Positions 1 through 10,555 of a DNA stretch of 64,000 bases are shown in pieces; the first letter of the stretch is position 1, and each line of letters opens with the position of its first letter. Origin of the DNA: Schistocerca nitens (taxonomy: Eukaryota > Arthropoda > Insecta > Orthoptera > Acrididae). Both the position numbers and the translations under genes were made by a program. The stretch covers positions 81,159,387 through 81,223,386 of the forward strand of contig NC_064622.1 in assembly GCF_023898315.1 (NCBI RefSeq), read 5' to 3'. A model generated the notes under the pieces. It was not told the origin of the DNA. It ran no database searches and saw only the letters and a program-made list of their open reading frames with translations.

Positions 1-1490
1 TGGATCGCGCAAATGAGAACGAGATGTTCCTTAAGAGAATCATAACTGGTGATGAGACGTGGGTCTACGGTTATGATGTTGAGACCATGATGCTGTGGTG
101 TACGGGAAGGTGTCGTCGTTGAGTGACTGTAGGAGGATACAAAATGACTTGGACAGGATTTATGATTGGTGTAAAGAATGGCAGCTAACTCTGAATATAG
201 ATAAATGTAAATTAATGCAGATGAATAGGAAAAAGAATCCTGTGATATTTGAATACTCCATTAGTAGTGTAGCGCTTGACACAGTCACGTCGATTAAATA
301 TTTGGGTGTAACATTGCAGAGCGATATGAAGTGCGACAGGCATGTAATGGCAGTTGTGGGGAAGGCGGATAGTCGTCTTTGGTTCGTTGGTAGAATTTTG
401 GGAAGATGTGGTTCATCTGTAAAGGAGACCGCTTATAAAACACTAATACGACCTATTCTTGAGTGCTGCTCGAGCGTTTGGGATCCCTATCAGGTCGGAT
501 TGATGGAGGACATAGAAGCAAATCAGAGGCGGGCTGCTAGATTTGTTACTGGTAGGTTTGATCACCACGCCAGTGTTACGGAAATGCTTCAGGAACTCGG
601 GTGGGAGTCTCTAGAGGAAAGGAGGCGTTCTTTTCGTGAATCGTTACTGAGGAAATTTAGAGAACCAGCATTTGAGGCTGACTGCAGTACAATTTTACTG
701 CCGCCAACTTACATTTCTCGGAAGGACCACAAAGATAAGATAAGGTAGATTAGGGCTCGTACAGAGGCATATAGGCAGTCATTTTTCCCTCATTATGTTT
801 GGGAGTGGAGAGAAGATGCTAGTTGTGGTACGAGGTACCCTAGGCCACGCACCGTATTGGTGGATTGCGGAGTATGTATCTAGATGTGGATGTAGAAGGT
901 TCAGTCCTCACAGTGGGTCGGGAAAGGTTCTCAAATGCCAAAAAAAGCTCGGCAGGTCAGGTCAAATGTCAAAGCCATGCTGACAGTTTTCTTTGACTCT
1001 GAAGGATTAGTTCACCATGAATTCATTCCACAGGGACATACTGCTAATCGATGGTACTATCGGGAGGTGTTGCGAGACCTGCGAGAACGTAACGGCCTGA
1101 AATGTAGCTAGACAATCCATAGCTCCTGCATCACGATCATGCACCCGCACATTGGTGTGTGACTGTTGCACAAAAATACGAAATCACTGTGCTGCCTCAT
1201 CCTCTGTAGTCTCCATGCCTGGTCCCTCGGACTTTATTTCCAGAGATGAAAAGGACGAAGATTTGCAATGACAGGCGAGATAAGAGAAAATTCCTAGACG
1301 GCGCTTCGTGTGATCCATCAAGAGGCGTACCAAGCCTGCTTCCGGAGTGGAAATGGCGTTGGAAGCGGTGTATCGATTGTGGATGGGGTATTTAGAAGGA
1401 GACCATGCACAGTAATAGGTAAGCGTAGAAATATTTTGTGGACAATGTTCCGGGATTTTTTGAACAGACCTCGTAGTTGGCACCATTTAT
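1..1490 (+). mobile_element. mariner transposon, decayed, split by a LINE
   Basis: The left edge of the window is already inside a mariner transposase. Bases 1-93 translate to a block containing ITGDETWVYGYDVET, which holds the first catalytic Asp of the mariner DDD triad. The reading resumes at 903 with KKARQVRSNVKAMLTVFF and VHHEFIPQGHTANRWYYREV, both mariner signatures. Further on, around 1120-1160, a block like LLHHDHAPAH corresponds to the second catalytic Asp region (normally HDNAPAH). The third motif (normally SPDLAP.D) is degraded and the frame shifts several times before 1490. A LINE fragment occupies 94-902. The copy is dead. The 5' terminal repeat lies outside the window and no 3' terminal repeat was identified. 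Confidence 0.85.
94..902 (+). mobile_element. CR1/Jockey-like LINE fragment (family C), inserted in mariner
   Basis: This is the 3' part of a non-LTR reverse transcriptase. An open frame at 95-748 encodes the region after the catalytic FADD box, with WQLTLNIDKCKLM, SIKYLGVTL, CSSVWDPYQVG and RRAARFVTG, typical of CR1/Jockey-type LINEs. The end at about 850-895 (TGGATTGCGGAGTATG followed by GTAGATGT-like units) matches the 3' ends of the copies near 16.17 kb and 25.82 kb. It is 5' truncated inside the RT domain, as usual for target-primed insertion. The mariner frame continues directly across the insertion. Confidence 0.85.
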
Positions 1491-2715
1491 CGTATATTTA
1501 CCCTAACGGGAAACCAGTTTTTCTATGCCCTCTTCTTTAGAAGGGTACCGTCAGTGAAGACAGCCGCTGATGAACGCAGTTTTTTGCGTCGTTCTCGCTG
1601 TCAAATGACTCAGGTTCAGGAACAATTGGCAGTTAAAAGGTGAAAGGCCGCGGCAGTACAGTAGATGATCGAAATGCTCCCAACCGAAGTGCTGGATAAG
1701 TCTTTGATTGACACCAAAAGAATGGAGGCGCGAGTTGTCACCAAGCAAATGTCTGAACAAAATTGTGGAACAATAGTTTAAATAATGGCCTTTCTCGTAA
1801 AAATAATTTTTGGTTTAAAAAAATTATATTTATAGTTTCTTTTCGGAAACGGTACTTACTTTCCGGACATGTCTCCTATACTAAAGGCTAGAAATGGAAT
1901 CTAAAAGGTACGTCCGTAGCAATCTGATTATGTTGAGAACGGCGATGAACTAGGAGTGGTATGGATAGTGTGGCTTGAAAACTGAAAGTCAAGAAAGTAC
2001 AAGAGTGAACGAATGTAGTCGAATCACAGAGCTGAACGTTTTTTACTAACAAAAGAGGCAACGCACCAAAAGTAGACATGACGCACCATGAGCATTAAGG
2101 AACAGTTAGCTTGATAATGGAGAGAACTGTTTGACGGGGGAGGGGGGGGGGGGGGGTGAAGGGGTGAGAGTGAAATGGAGAGATAAAAATTGTACAGGAA
2201 TACCAATAATTGGCTATACTAACCAACCGCTAGTGACTGCAATAATTATGCAGGAATGAGCTCCCTTTCCCAAAACAGACTATCGTCTATATCTACACCA
2301 GAACAACCTTGTGACCAAACAACAGCGTTCGTGCGGGGGCATACAGCCAATAATTTTAGCTTCGCTTCCGTCTGACAAGGTTACAGGAATGGGGATGACT
2401 ATCAACAGCACACAGTAAACACCGCCATGCACTGCGCACTGAATAGTAGAAGTTCATGTACGGAGGCATGGCTTCGACTTAATGAAACTAGGGACTGTGG
2501 CTAAGCAAATTTTTGCCGGCGAGGACTGAAGGTTTTATACACGAGCAGGATGTCGTACAATGGCTGGTTCTGCTTAACAGCTGCCTTATGTAAGAGATGC
2601 CTCCGTAGCTGTAGCGTCGTAATTCAAGCAGAACAAAGCTGCGTTAAGGTGGAAGCCGCAACCAGGAACGGTCGCTGAATAGAGCTTTCGCAAGGAACGT
2701 GCCAACCGTCGTACT
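1491..2715. other. no recognisable gene or element
   Basis: I see no convincing coding region or repeat. There is a G-rich run at about 2137-2156. If the - strand exon at 2719-2782 is real, this stretch is the start of its first intron. No Cys-rich exon of the pacifastin pattern was found here on the - strand. Confidence 0.4.
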
Positions 2716-2718
2716 CAC

Positions 2719-2782
2719 TCCGATTGGCCTGGACGAGTATGACGAAGAGAAGCAGCCGGCAAAGAGTGAGCGCCAGCTTCAT
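2719..2782 (-). CDS. First coding exon of a secreted peptide (orphan signal-peptide exon)
   Basis: On the - strand a start codon at 2782 sits in a GCCACCATGAAG context and opens a 21-codon reading: MKLALTLCRLLLFVILVQA followed by Asn-Arg. That is a textbook signal peptide: basic start, leucine-rich core, small residues before the cut, probably VQA/NR. The reading stops at a consensus splice donor (GTGAGT, + strand 2713-2718), leaving one base, so the exon ends in phase 1. The pacifastin precursor at 39785-39851 has the same length, phase, donor and MK-x-AL start. Known locust pacifastin precursors also begin with signal peptides of this style. I infer a paralogous protease-inhibitor or similar small secreted peptide gene. 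No downstream exon is visible before the window edge, so function is unproven and a remnant is possible. Confidence 0.6.
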
Positions 2783-2814
2783 GGTGGCTGCTGCGACGAC
2801 AATGATGACGCGGT

Positions 2815-2852
2815 CGTCGACTGCCCCAGGCTCCGCAGCGGCGCCTTTTATA
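2815..2852 (-). promoter_or_regulatory. TATA box and initiator of the - strand peptide gene
   Basis: On the - strand, TATAAAA occupies 2852-2846 in a GC-rich surround. A CAGT core at 2823-2820, whose A (position 2822) lies 30 bp from the first T of the TATA box, fits an arthropod initiator. The predicted leader from 2822 to the ATG at 2782 would be about 40 nt. Spacing supports a real core promoter. Confidence 0.55.
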
Positions 2853-3550
2853 GCGAGCGTCCCCCTTCCCCGCTACTGCGGCGCTTTTATGCATCGCTTT
2901 TCGCACGAATGTGCTCACTCACTGCCATTTCTTCTCGGAAATACAATCCATTGTGAGTCTTTCTGTTCTTCGTTCGGGCGATATGAAGTAACGCGTCGAG
3001 GATATTACTTCGCTCCTTAAATTTCGTGAATTCTTTTTCCGATGAGGTTTTTAGCCAGCGGTGTTTGTTTCTCAATGATTTCCGATGCTTCTTTAAAACT
3101 GAATTCAGCCATGTCACACGTCACTTTTTGTAATGAAACACTCTGCGCTGATAACAACCAAATGATATGTGAAATGTGGGGTGAATGTGTGGCGGTTTAG
3201 TGTAGTTCGTTTCCTTTCACTTGTGGACGAAGATTGCTATCCCGAAAGTAAAACATATAATGATGGAATACGCACGAAAGTCATCGTAGTAAGTATTGCA
3301 CTAGGCAAAAGTGCTCTCTGCAAAAACAGCTGCTAACATTCAAAAATATAAAGCTGGAGACCAGAATATGATTAATGACAAGTGGAGTACAGCTCCGTAG
3401 GGACGCGACAGCTCGAAACATTGGAACGATTCGAAAGCTTTGCAACATGATGGCTATAATAGAACAAATTTATGTAACTTTTTCATCAAAAGAAAACATG
3501 CGATACCACATTATTTTCAATCACGTTTATACTTCATTTCTGATATATTA
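2853..3550. other. upstream flank of the peptide exon; otherwise nothing recognised
   Basis: This is the presumptive upstream region of the - strand promoter. No transposon protein, SINE or long repeat was recognised. Confidence 0.35.
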
Positions 3551-6500
3551 ATCTGCTTAGTGTATTGATCTCTTGGTCTCCCTCTACGATTTTTACCCTC
3601 CACGCTGCCCTCCAATGCTAAATTTGTGATCCCTTGATGCCTCAAAACATGTCCTACCAACCGATCCCTTCTTCTAGTCAAGTTGTGCCACAAACTTCTC
3701 TTCTCCCCAATCCTATTCAATACCTCCTCATTAGTTACGTGATCTACCCACCTTATCTTAAGCATTCTTCTGTAGCACCACATTTCGAAAGTTTCTATTC
3801 TCTTCTTGTCCAAACTGGTTATCGTCCATGTTTCACATCCATACATGGCTACACTCCATACAAATACTTTCAGAAACGACTTCCTGACACTTAAATCTAT
3901 ACTCGATGTTAACAAATTTCTCTTCTTCAGAAACGATTTCCTTGCCATTGCCAGTCTACATTTTATATCCTCTCTACTTCGACCATCATCAGTTATTTTG
4001 CTCCCCAAATAGCAAAACTCCTTTACTACTTTAAGTGTCTCATTTCCTAATCTAATCCCCTCAGCATCACCCGATTTAATTTGACTACATTCCATTATCC
4101 TCGTTTTGCTTTTGTTGATGTTCATCTTATATCCTCCCTTCAAGACACCATCCATTCCGTTCAACTGCTCTTCCAAGTCCTTTGCTGTATCTGACAGAAT
4201 TACAATGTCATCGGCGAACCTCAAAGTTTTTACTTCTTCTGCATGAATTTTAATACCTACTCCGAATTTTTCTTTTGTTTCCTTTACTGCTTGCTCAATA
4301 TACAGATTGAATAACATCGGGGAGAGGCTACAACCCTGTCTCACTCCTTTCCCAACCACTGCTTCCCTTTCATGCCTCTCGACTCTTATAACTGCCATCT
4401 GGTTTCTGTACAAATTGTAAATAGCCTTTCGCTCCCTGTATTTTACCCCTGCCACCTTCAGAATTTGAAAGAGAGTATTCCAGTTAACGTTGTCAAAAGC
4501 TTTCTCTAAGTCTACAAATGCTAGAAACGTAGGTTTGCCTTTCCTTAATCTTTCTTCTAAGATAAGTCGTAAGGTCAGTATTGCCTCACGTGTTCCAATA
4601 TTTCTACGGAATCCAAACTGATCTTCCCCGAGGTCCGCTTCTACTAGTTTTTCCATTCGTCTGTAAAGAATTCGCGTTAGTATTTTGCAGCTGTGACTTA
4701 TTAAACTGATAGTTCGGTAATTTTCACATCTGTCAACACCTGCTTTCTTTGGGATTGGAATTATTATATTCTTCTTGAAGTCTGTGGGTATTTCGCCTGT
4801 CTCATACATCTTGCTCACCAGATGGTAGAGTTTTGTCATGACTGGCTCTCCCAATGCCATCAGTAGTTCTAATGGAATGTTGTCTACTCCCGGGGCCTTG
4901 CTTCGACTCAGGTCTTTCAGTGCTCTGTCAAACTCTTCACGCAGTATTGTATCTCCCATTTCATCTTCATTTACATCCTCTTCCATTTCCATAATATTGT
5001 CCTCAAGTACATCGCCCTTGTATAAACCCTCTATATACTCCTTCCACCTTTCTGCCTTCCCTTCTTTGCTTAGAACTGAGTTGCCATCTGAGCTCTTGAT
5101 ATTCATACAAGTGGTTCTCCTCTCTCCAAAGGTCTCTTTAATTTTCCTGTAGGCAGTACCCCTAGTGAGACAAGCCTCTACATCCTTACATTTGTCCTCT
5201 AGCCATGCCTGCTTAGCCATTTTGCACTTCCTGTCGATCTCATTTAATTCAATATTTCTTCTGTTACCCACAGATTTCTATTAGCCCTCGTCTTTTTACC
5301 TACTTGATCCTCTGCTGCCTTCACTACTTCATCCCTCAGAGCTACCCATTCTTCTTCTACTGTATTTCTTTCCCCCATTCCTGTCAATTTTTCCCTTATG
5401 CTCTCCCTGAAACTCTCTACAACCTCTGGTTTTTTTCAGTTTATCCAGGTCCCATCTCCTTAAATTCCCACCTTTTTGCAGTTTCTTCAGTTTCAATCTG
5501 CAGTTCATAACCAATAGATTGTGGTCAGAATCCACATCTGCCCCTGGAAATGTCTTACAATTTAAAACCTGGTTCCTAAATCTCTGTCTTACCATTATAT
5601 AATCTATCTGATACCTTTTAGTATCTCCAGGATTCTTCCAGGTATACAACCTTCTTTTATGATTCGTGAACCAAGTGTTAGCTATGATTAAGTTATGCTC
5701 TGTGCAAAATTCTACAAGGCGGCTTCCTCTTTCATTTCTTCCCCCCAATCCATATTCACCTACTATGTTTCCTTCTCTACCTTTTCCTACTGACGAATTC
5801 CAGTCACCCATGACTATTAAATTTTCGTCTCCCTTCACTACCTGAATAATTTATTTTATCTCGTCATACATTTCATCAATTTCTTCATCATCTGCAGAGC
5901 TAGTTGGCATATAAACTTGTACTACTGTAGTAGGCATGGGCTTTGTGTCTATCTTGGCCACAATAATGCGTTCACTATGCTGTTTGTAGTGGCTAACCCG
6001 CACTCCTATTTTTTTATTCATTATTAAACCTACTCCTGCTTTACCCCTATTTGATTTTGTATTTATAACCCTGTAGTCACCTGACCAAAAATCTTGTTCC
6101 TCCTGCCACCGAACTTCACTAATTCCCACTATATCTAACTTTAATCTATCCATTTCCCTTTTTAAATTTTCTAACCTACCTTCCCGATTAAGGGATCTGA
6201 CATTCCACTCTCCGATCCGTAGAATGCCAGTTTTCTTTCTCCTGATAACGACGTCTTCTTGAGTAGTCCCCGCCCGGAGATCCGAATGGGGGACTATTTT
6301 ATCTCCGGAATATTTTATCCAAGAGGACGCCATCATCATTTAATCATACAGTAAAGCTGCATGTCCTCGGGAAAAATTACGGCTGTAGTTTCCCCTTGCT
6401 TTCAGCCGTTCGCAGTACCAGCACAGCAAGGCCGTTTTGGTTAATGTTACAAGGCCAGATCAGTCAATCATCAAGACTGTTGCCCCTGCAACTACTGAAA

Positions 6501-6632
6501 AGGCTGCTGCCCCCCTTCAGGAACCACATGTTTGTCTGGCCTCTCAACAGATACCCCTCCGTTGTGGTTGCACCTACGGTACGGCCATCTGTATCGCTGA
6601 GGCACGCAAGCCTCCCCACCAACGGCAAGGTC
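3551..6632 (-). mobile_element. RTE-like LINE (family A), nearly full length but lacking its 3' end
   Basis: Read on the - strand from 6632, a leader of about 300 nt precedes an apurinic-type endonuclease (6339 to about 5400) with GEWNVRSLN, ISEVRW, GDWNSSVG, QIDYIMV and SDHNLLVM. A reverse transcriptase follows (5271-3517) with VDLEKAFDNVNW, GVRQGCSLSPMLFN and LRFADDIVIL, then a C-terminal domain. A single in-frame stop near 5851-5853 interrupts the endonuclease. A base gain in an A-run near 5435 shifts the frame before the RT. Gene order and motifs fit the RTE clade. Unlike the copies at 20.3, 49.3 and 60.6 kb, it lacks the final 150 nt or so and the (CAA)n tail; similarity stops at about 3551. 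Confidence 0.88.
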
Positions 6633-7100
6633 CATAATATTTTCAAAATATTTTTGTAGTTGAAATACTGAGCTAGTTTTGATTTCTGTTGAATATTAAG
6701 AGCGGAAGTTTATACAGCACCAATTTGAATCAACGAATGTTCTCAGTTTCCAGAACATTATAGGATTGGTATATAGCATAAATTAGAGCTAAAGAGACAG
6801 TTGGTTTGTCACTACTTTTTCGACTACGTTCTTGTGCAGTTCGCGTGACTCTTTGCTACAAACGGTGTGAACAAAGATGCACTACAAACAAAGTTCTGCT
6901 ACGCAAACTGTGACTTCGGGTGTTGCGGAAAATGTGATATATCTACCGAATTCAAAGAAGTGCAAATAAAAAAAGTCGATAAAAAAGTTAATTATACATC
7001 AGTCATCGCTGAAAGACAACTATGGACCAACTTTTATTTTCATTAAGGTTATCAACTGGACAAGAACCCTAGACATTAATGTCAAGCGCAAGTTAAGTAT
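6633..7100. other. no recognisable feature
   Basis: AT-rich sequence between a LINE 5' end and a foldback repeat. Nothing recognised. Confidence 0.35.
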
Positions 7101-7640
7101 CAGTTATTATAGGTTATCTGTCTCTAGCTGACTGCAATGTAATTAAAAGAATTACACCAGACGCGTTTCGCTTTTATTTGCAAAGCATCTTCTGTGGCAT
7201 TGGTGTTTCTTTACATAGTCTGCACCTTCCTCTCTTGCTAGCAGTGGTTGATGTCGACAGACGTCATTTCACATCTGCAGTTTTTTGCATTTTGCTTTAT
7301 TTCCTGCGCTGCACTATTTATAATTGACTTTCCTAACTGTTTTTCATTCGTCACTGCTACAGTTCGTCTGTTTTTCGAAAAGGCATGAACACTGTAGCAG
7401 TGACGAATGAAGAACAGTTAGGAAAGTCAATTATAACTGGTGCTGCGCAGGAAATAAAGCAAAATGCAAAAAAACTGCAGATGTGAAATGACGTCTGTCG
7501 ACATCAACCACTACTAGTAAGAATATGTAAAGAAACACCAATGCCACAGAAGATGCTTTGCAAATAAAAGCGAAACGCTTCTGGTGTAATTCTTTTAATT
7601 ACATTGCAGTCAGCTCAAGACAGATAACCTACAATAACTG
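7101..7640. repeat. 540-bp foldback (inverted repeat) with hammerhead-like cores in its arms
   Basis: The outer edges are inverted copies of each other (CAGTTATTATAGGTTATCTG at 7101 against its complement ending at 7640). Pairing continues inward almost to the centre, where CACTGCTACAGT (about 7352-7363) meets its complement at about 7391-7402 across a short loop. A few small insertions distinguish the arms. Each arm carries a CAGAAGA...GCGAAACGC block like those at Penelope-like ends elsewhere in the window. I interpret it as two Penelope-type terminal modules in opposite orientation. No coding capacity. Confidence 0.8.
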
Positions 7641-8299
7641 GTGTTAACAGCTGCTGCAGAAGATGGCCACCCAAAGAAACGTAGCAAGTTAAGCAAATTC
7701 AACTTCAGTTTAAGGTTCTCCTCCTAAAACATTTCTTTCAATATTGCATGAACAGCGCTCTTGCATTAATAGAGTTGCTCACTTATTTGCATTAAATTTG
7801 GACTTCTAGCATACAATGCATAATATTAAAGGAGAACTTTATAAAGTATGAGGGACTGTTGAACATCAGAGGAAGTGATCGAGAAAGGAATAAAGACGTC
7901 CAGCAACAAGTCAACGGTAAAAATAATCTAATAAGGAAGTACTCAACAGAACAGGCAAACTACTTGGGCGCATATTGCGATATGAAGCGTTGCTGAAAAT
8001 TATACTTGCAGGTGTCACCAAACGGAACTATCTCTGTATGAGGCAGAGATATCAGTACACATCAGAGACAATTGTGTCGTCAGGAGAGTAGAGTGCAGTC
8101 TCTCGCCATCATCGTTGACTCAGCATCTGTCAGCATTTTTTTCTGGTGTCCATTGCATCTATGCATGTCATACTGAAGGTCACTGGTGGCACAGAGCAAG
8201 GTCACCCATGGAAGGGAGAGGAAAGGGAACGAAGGGGGAGGGGAGGGAGAAGTCGTGCAATGGGAACTGGTTCTCTCTCCCAATCCCTGTACTGTTCCA
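7641..8299. other. no recognisable feature
   Basis: Contains short purine-rich stretches (about 8215-8255) and no convincing gene or repeat. Confidence 0.35.
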
Positions 8300-8530
8300 A
8301 AAATGAGATTTTCACTCTGCAGGGGAGTGTACGCTGATATGAAAGTTCCTGGCAGATTAAAAGCGTGTGGCGGACCGAGACTCGAACTCAGGACCATTGC
8401 CTTTCGTAGGCAAGTGCTGTACCATCTGAGCTACCCGAGCGCGACTCACAACCCGTCCTCACAGGCTCAGTTTTGCTAATACCTCGTCTCCTACCGTCCG
8501 AACTTCCCAGAAGCTCTTCTGTGAACCTGT
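8300..8530 (-). repeat. tRNA-derived SINE (family 2)
   Basis: Reading the - strand, a tRNA-like head (GTAGCTCAGATGG-type box A, GAGTTCGAGTCTCGG-type box B) lies at about 8380-8445. It is followed towards 8300 by the family body AATCTGCCAGGAA...CACTCTGCAGAGTGAAAATC. The body and head recur at 9371-9523 and 59011-59727. It is not a functional tRNA: the anticodon loop lacks the invariant U33, and flanking repeat sequence is shared among copies. Confidence 0.75.
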
Positions 8531-9370
8531 TCTTACTGAATAGGAACCATTCGAGTTCTGCGCTCTGCGGCGAGAGAAACCTTTGAACAGTTTATTATTG
8601 CTATTACAGATTATTGCAAAATTGAATGATCAGATGGCAGATCAGATGGCATTGCACTGGCATAGCACCAATGATATGCTGACACCGATGTCATGATGCG
8701 CTGTGGCCTGTACTGTATGAGGAGCATATCGCTTGCTTTGTGTGTGATTACGACTGTGACATTTCCCTGCTGTAGGTGCAGACATGTCGCGATATTTCCG
8801 CAAATCTGGCATCGAGCGGCAGCTCTTTGAGAAGCTGCTGGCACTTGATAGCCTTCACACCCAATGTGTGAGGCAACACAGGACAGTGTCGTGAAACACT
8901 TTATTTTTAAATTTAATCAAAAGAGTTTGATTATCATTTTTATTCAGGTAAGTAGTTTAAGTGCATTTTTTTTTATTTCTAATTTCTTTGCCAAGTCATT
9001 CTTATCATCATTCTGACTTTTTTGTTTGCTCCTATTTTTCTACCTACCATTCTTTTTTTGTGTCTGGAATCTGCAACTAAGTGCCAGCGAGGACGCATCG
9101 GTTGGTAACGTGGCATCTCATGTAGCCAGTAGAAGACAGTTTAGGTAACAAATGACAGCAAGAAATTAGAGTTTGCTTTTAGTGCTGAAACTAATCTTTT
9201 TCTGTTTGGAGTTTGCTCTACAATATTCTGTAAATTAATTGTGCTGCACCAAAAGCTTTTGTGGTCACACTGTAATATTATGGCCTCAAGCTACACTCAC
9301 GAGAATCTCTAACACGTAAATCCTGATGCAAGTAACAACGATTATTACCAGACAAAGTAAAAGCATCCAG
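8531..9370. other. no recognisable feature
   Basis: T-rich tract around 8960-9060. Nothing else recognised. Confidence 0.3.
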
Positions 9371-9523
9371 AATGAGATTTTCACTCTGCAGCGGAGTGTG
9401 CGCTGATATGAAACTTCCTGGCAGATTAAAACTGTGTGCCCGACCGAGACTCGAACTCGAAAGGCAAAGGTCCCGAGTTCGAGTCTCGGTCGGGCACACA
9501 GTTTTAATCTGCCAGGAAGTTTC
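9371..9523. repeat. Near-perfect hairpin made from a family-2 SINE
   Basis: The arms at 9410-9459 and 9474-9523 are exact reverse complements over 50 nt, separated by 14 nt. The arms are the SINE body plus box-B part of the tRNA-like head. The left side continues outward into the normal SINE body (CACTCTGCAGCGGAGTG), whereas the right side stops at GTTTC. This suggests template switching or a foldback event rather than two independent insertions. Confidence 0.85.
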
Positions 9524-10555
9524 AAAGTAAAAGTAAATTAACTGTACCCTAATGTAAGTTTTTGCTGTATTTCAATTGCGCAACTATCCTAACACGTGTC
9601 TGTCTACTTTTTCATTTAATCTACCGATTGATGACGTCGTCATAATCTCCATGGAAACCTGTCCTGGGAGGTACCCTCTCCACTAATCCCGACTAACCTT
9701 CCTGGAGGGTCCTGGCTACAAAAACATGTTCTGGGCCTTCACGCCACAATGTATGCAGCCCTACACCTGCTCCATCACTAGCAGGCGCATGTCACCAGCA
9801 CTCTCCACTTGAGACCCTTTTAATTAAAAATTTTAAAGAAAGAACTATAATCGAAACTGAACCATTTGTGGTTTAGTGGTATGTGTTAAATGACCAGAAG
9901 AACTAAATATACTGAAGAATTACTCTCTAATAATCATTTAACTGTAGTCACTTTACGAGATTTAAAACTGTTGAACATTACGATCCAACACAATGAAAGA
10001 CACCCTTACCTTTTAACTATGTGTTTCTGAGCAATGTGGGAGTTTGATAACGCGAATAGTAAAAAACTTCATTTCTGCCTATGGATGCTCTTATATGAAC
10101 TTTTGACCTAGGCCTACTTAAAGTACTATATATTTATTATTCCTAGACATCTGGAATTAATGAAATGTTTTTATGTTTGATATCGTTACGTGAATATCAT
10201 TTCCTTGGCTCAGTTAAAAGGGACTCTATAACGAAATATCAGTATTTTTTCTTGTTTTTCTTCTTCTAGTAAAATTACTTTTACCAAATGTAACTATGTG
10301 CTGAGTCATTAAATCCACAGTGTTTCAATATCTGGAGGAAGGGGTATAGACTTTGTGGAGTGATGATTGTAATTTTTTTTTTCTTCTTCTTCTCTCACTT
10401 TCTTCGTCACCTTTCCCATCCTGGCCTTGGTGTGTTAAGATTTATTATGAAACGTTGTAAGTGCATTGGTGCGAATAATTACGTATTTTGTATCAGTAAA
10501 CAATTTAGTTTTATTATTTCCTAACATTAGTCTCTCTCTTGTGTTATTAACAGCA
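9524..10555. other. no recognisable feature
   Basis: AT-rich DNA with a T/C tract at about 10370-10400 next to the following LINE. No gene recognised. Confidence 0.3.

Noticed and set aside
1491-2712. Search for a second exon of the - strand peptide gene
   Set aside because: No acceptor followed by the C-N-x-C-x-C pattern was found on this strand.
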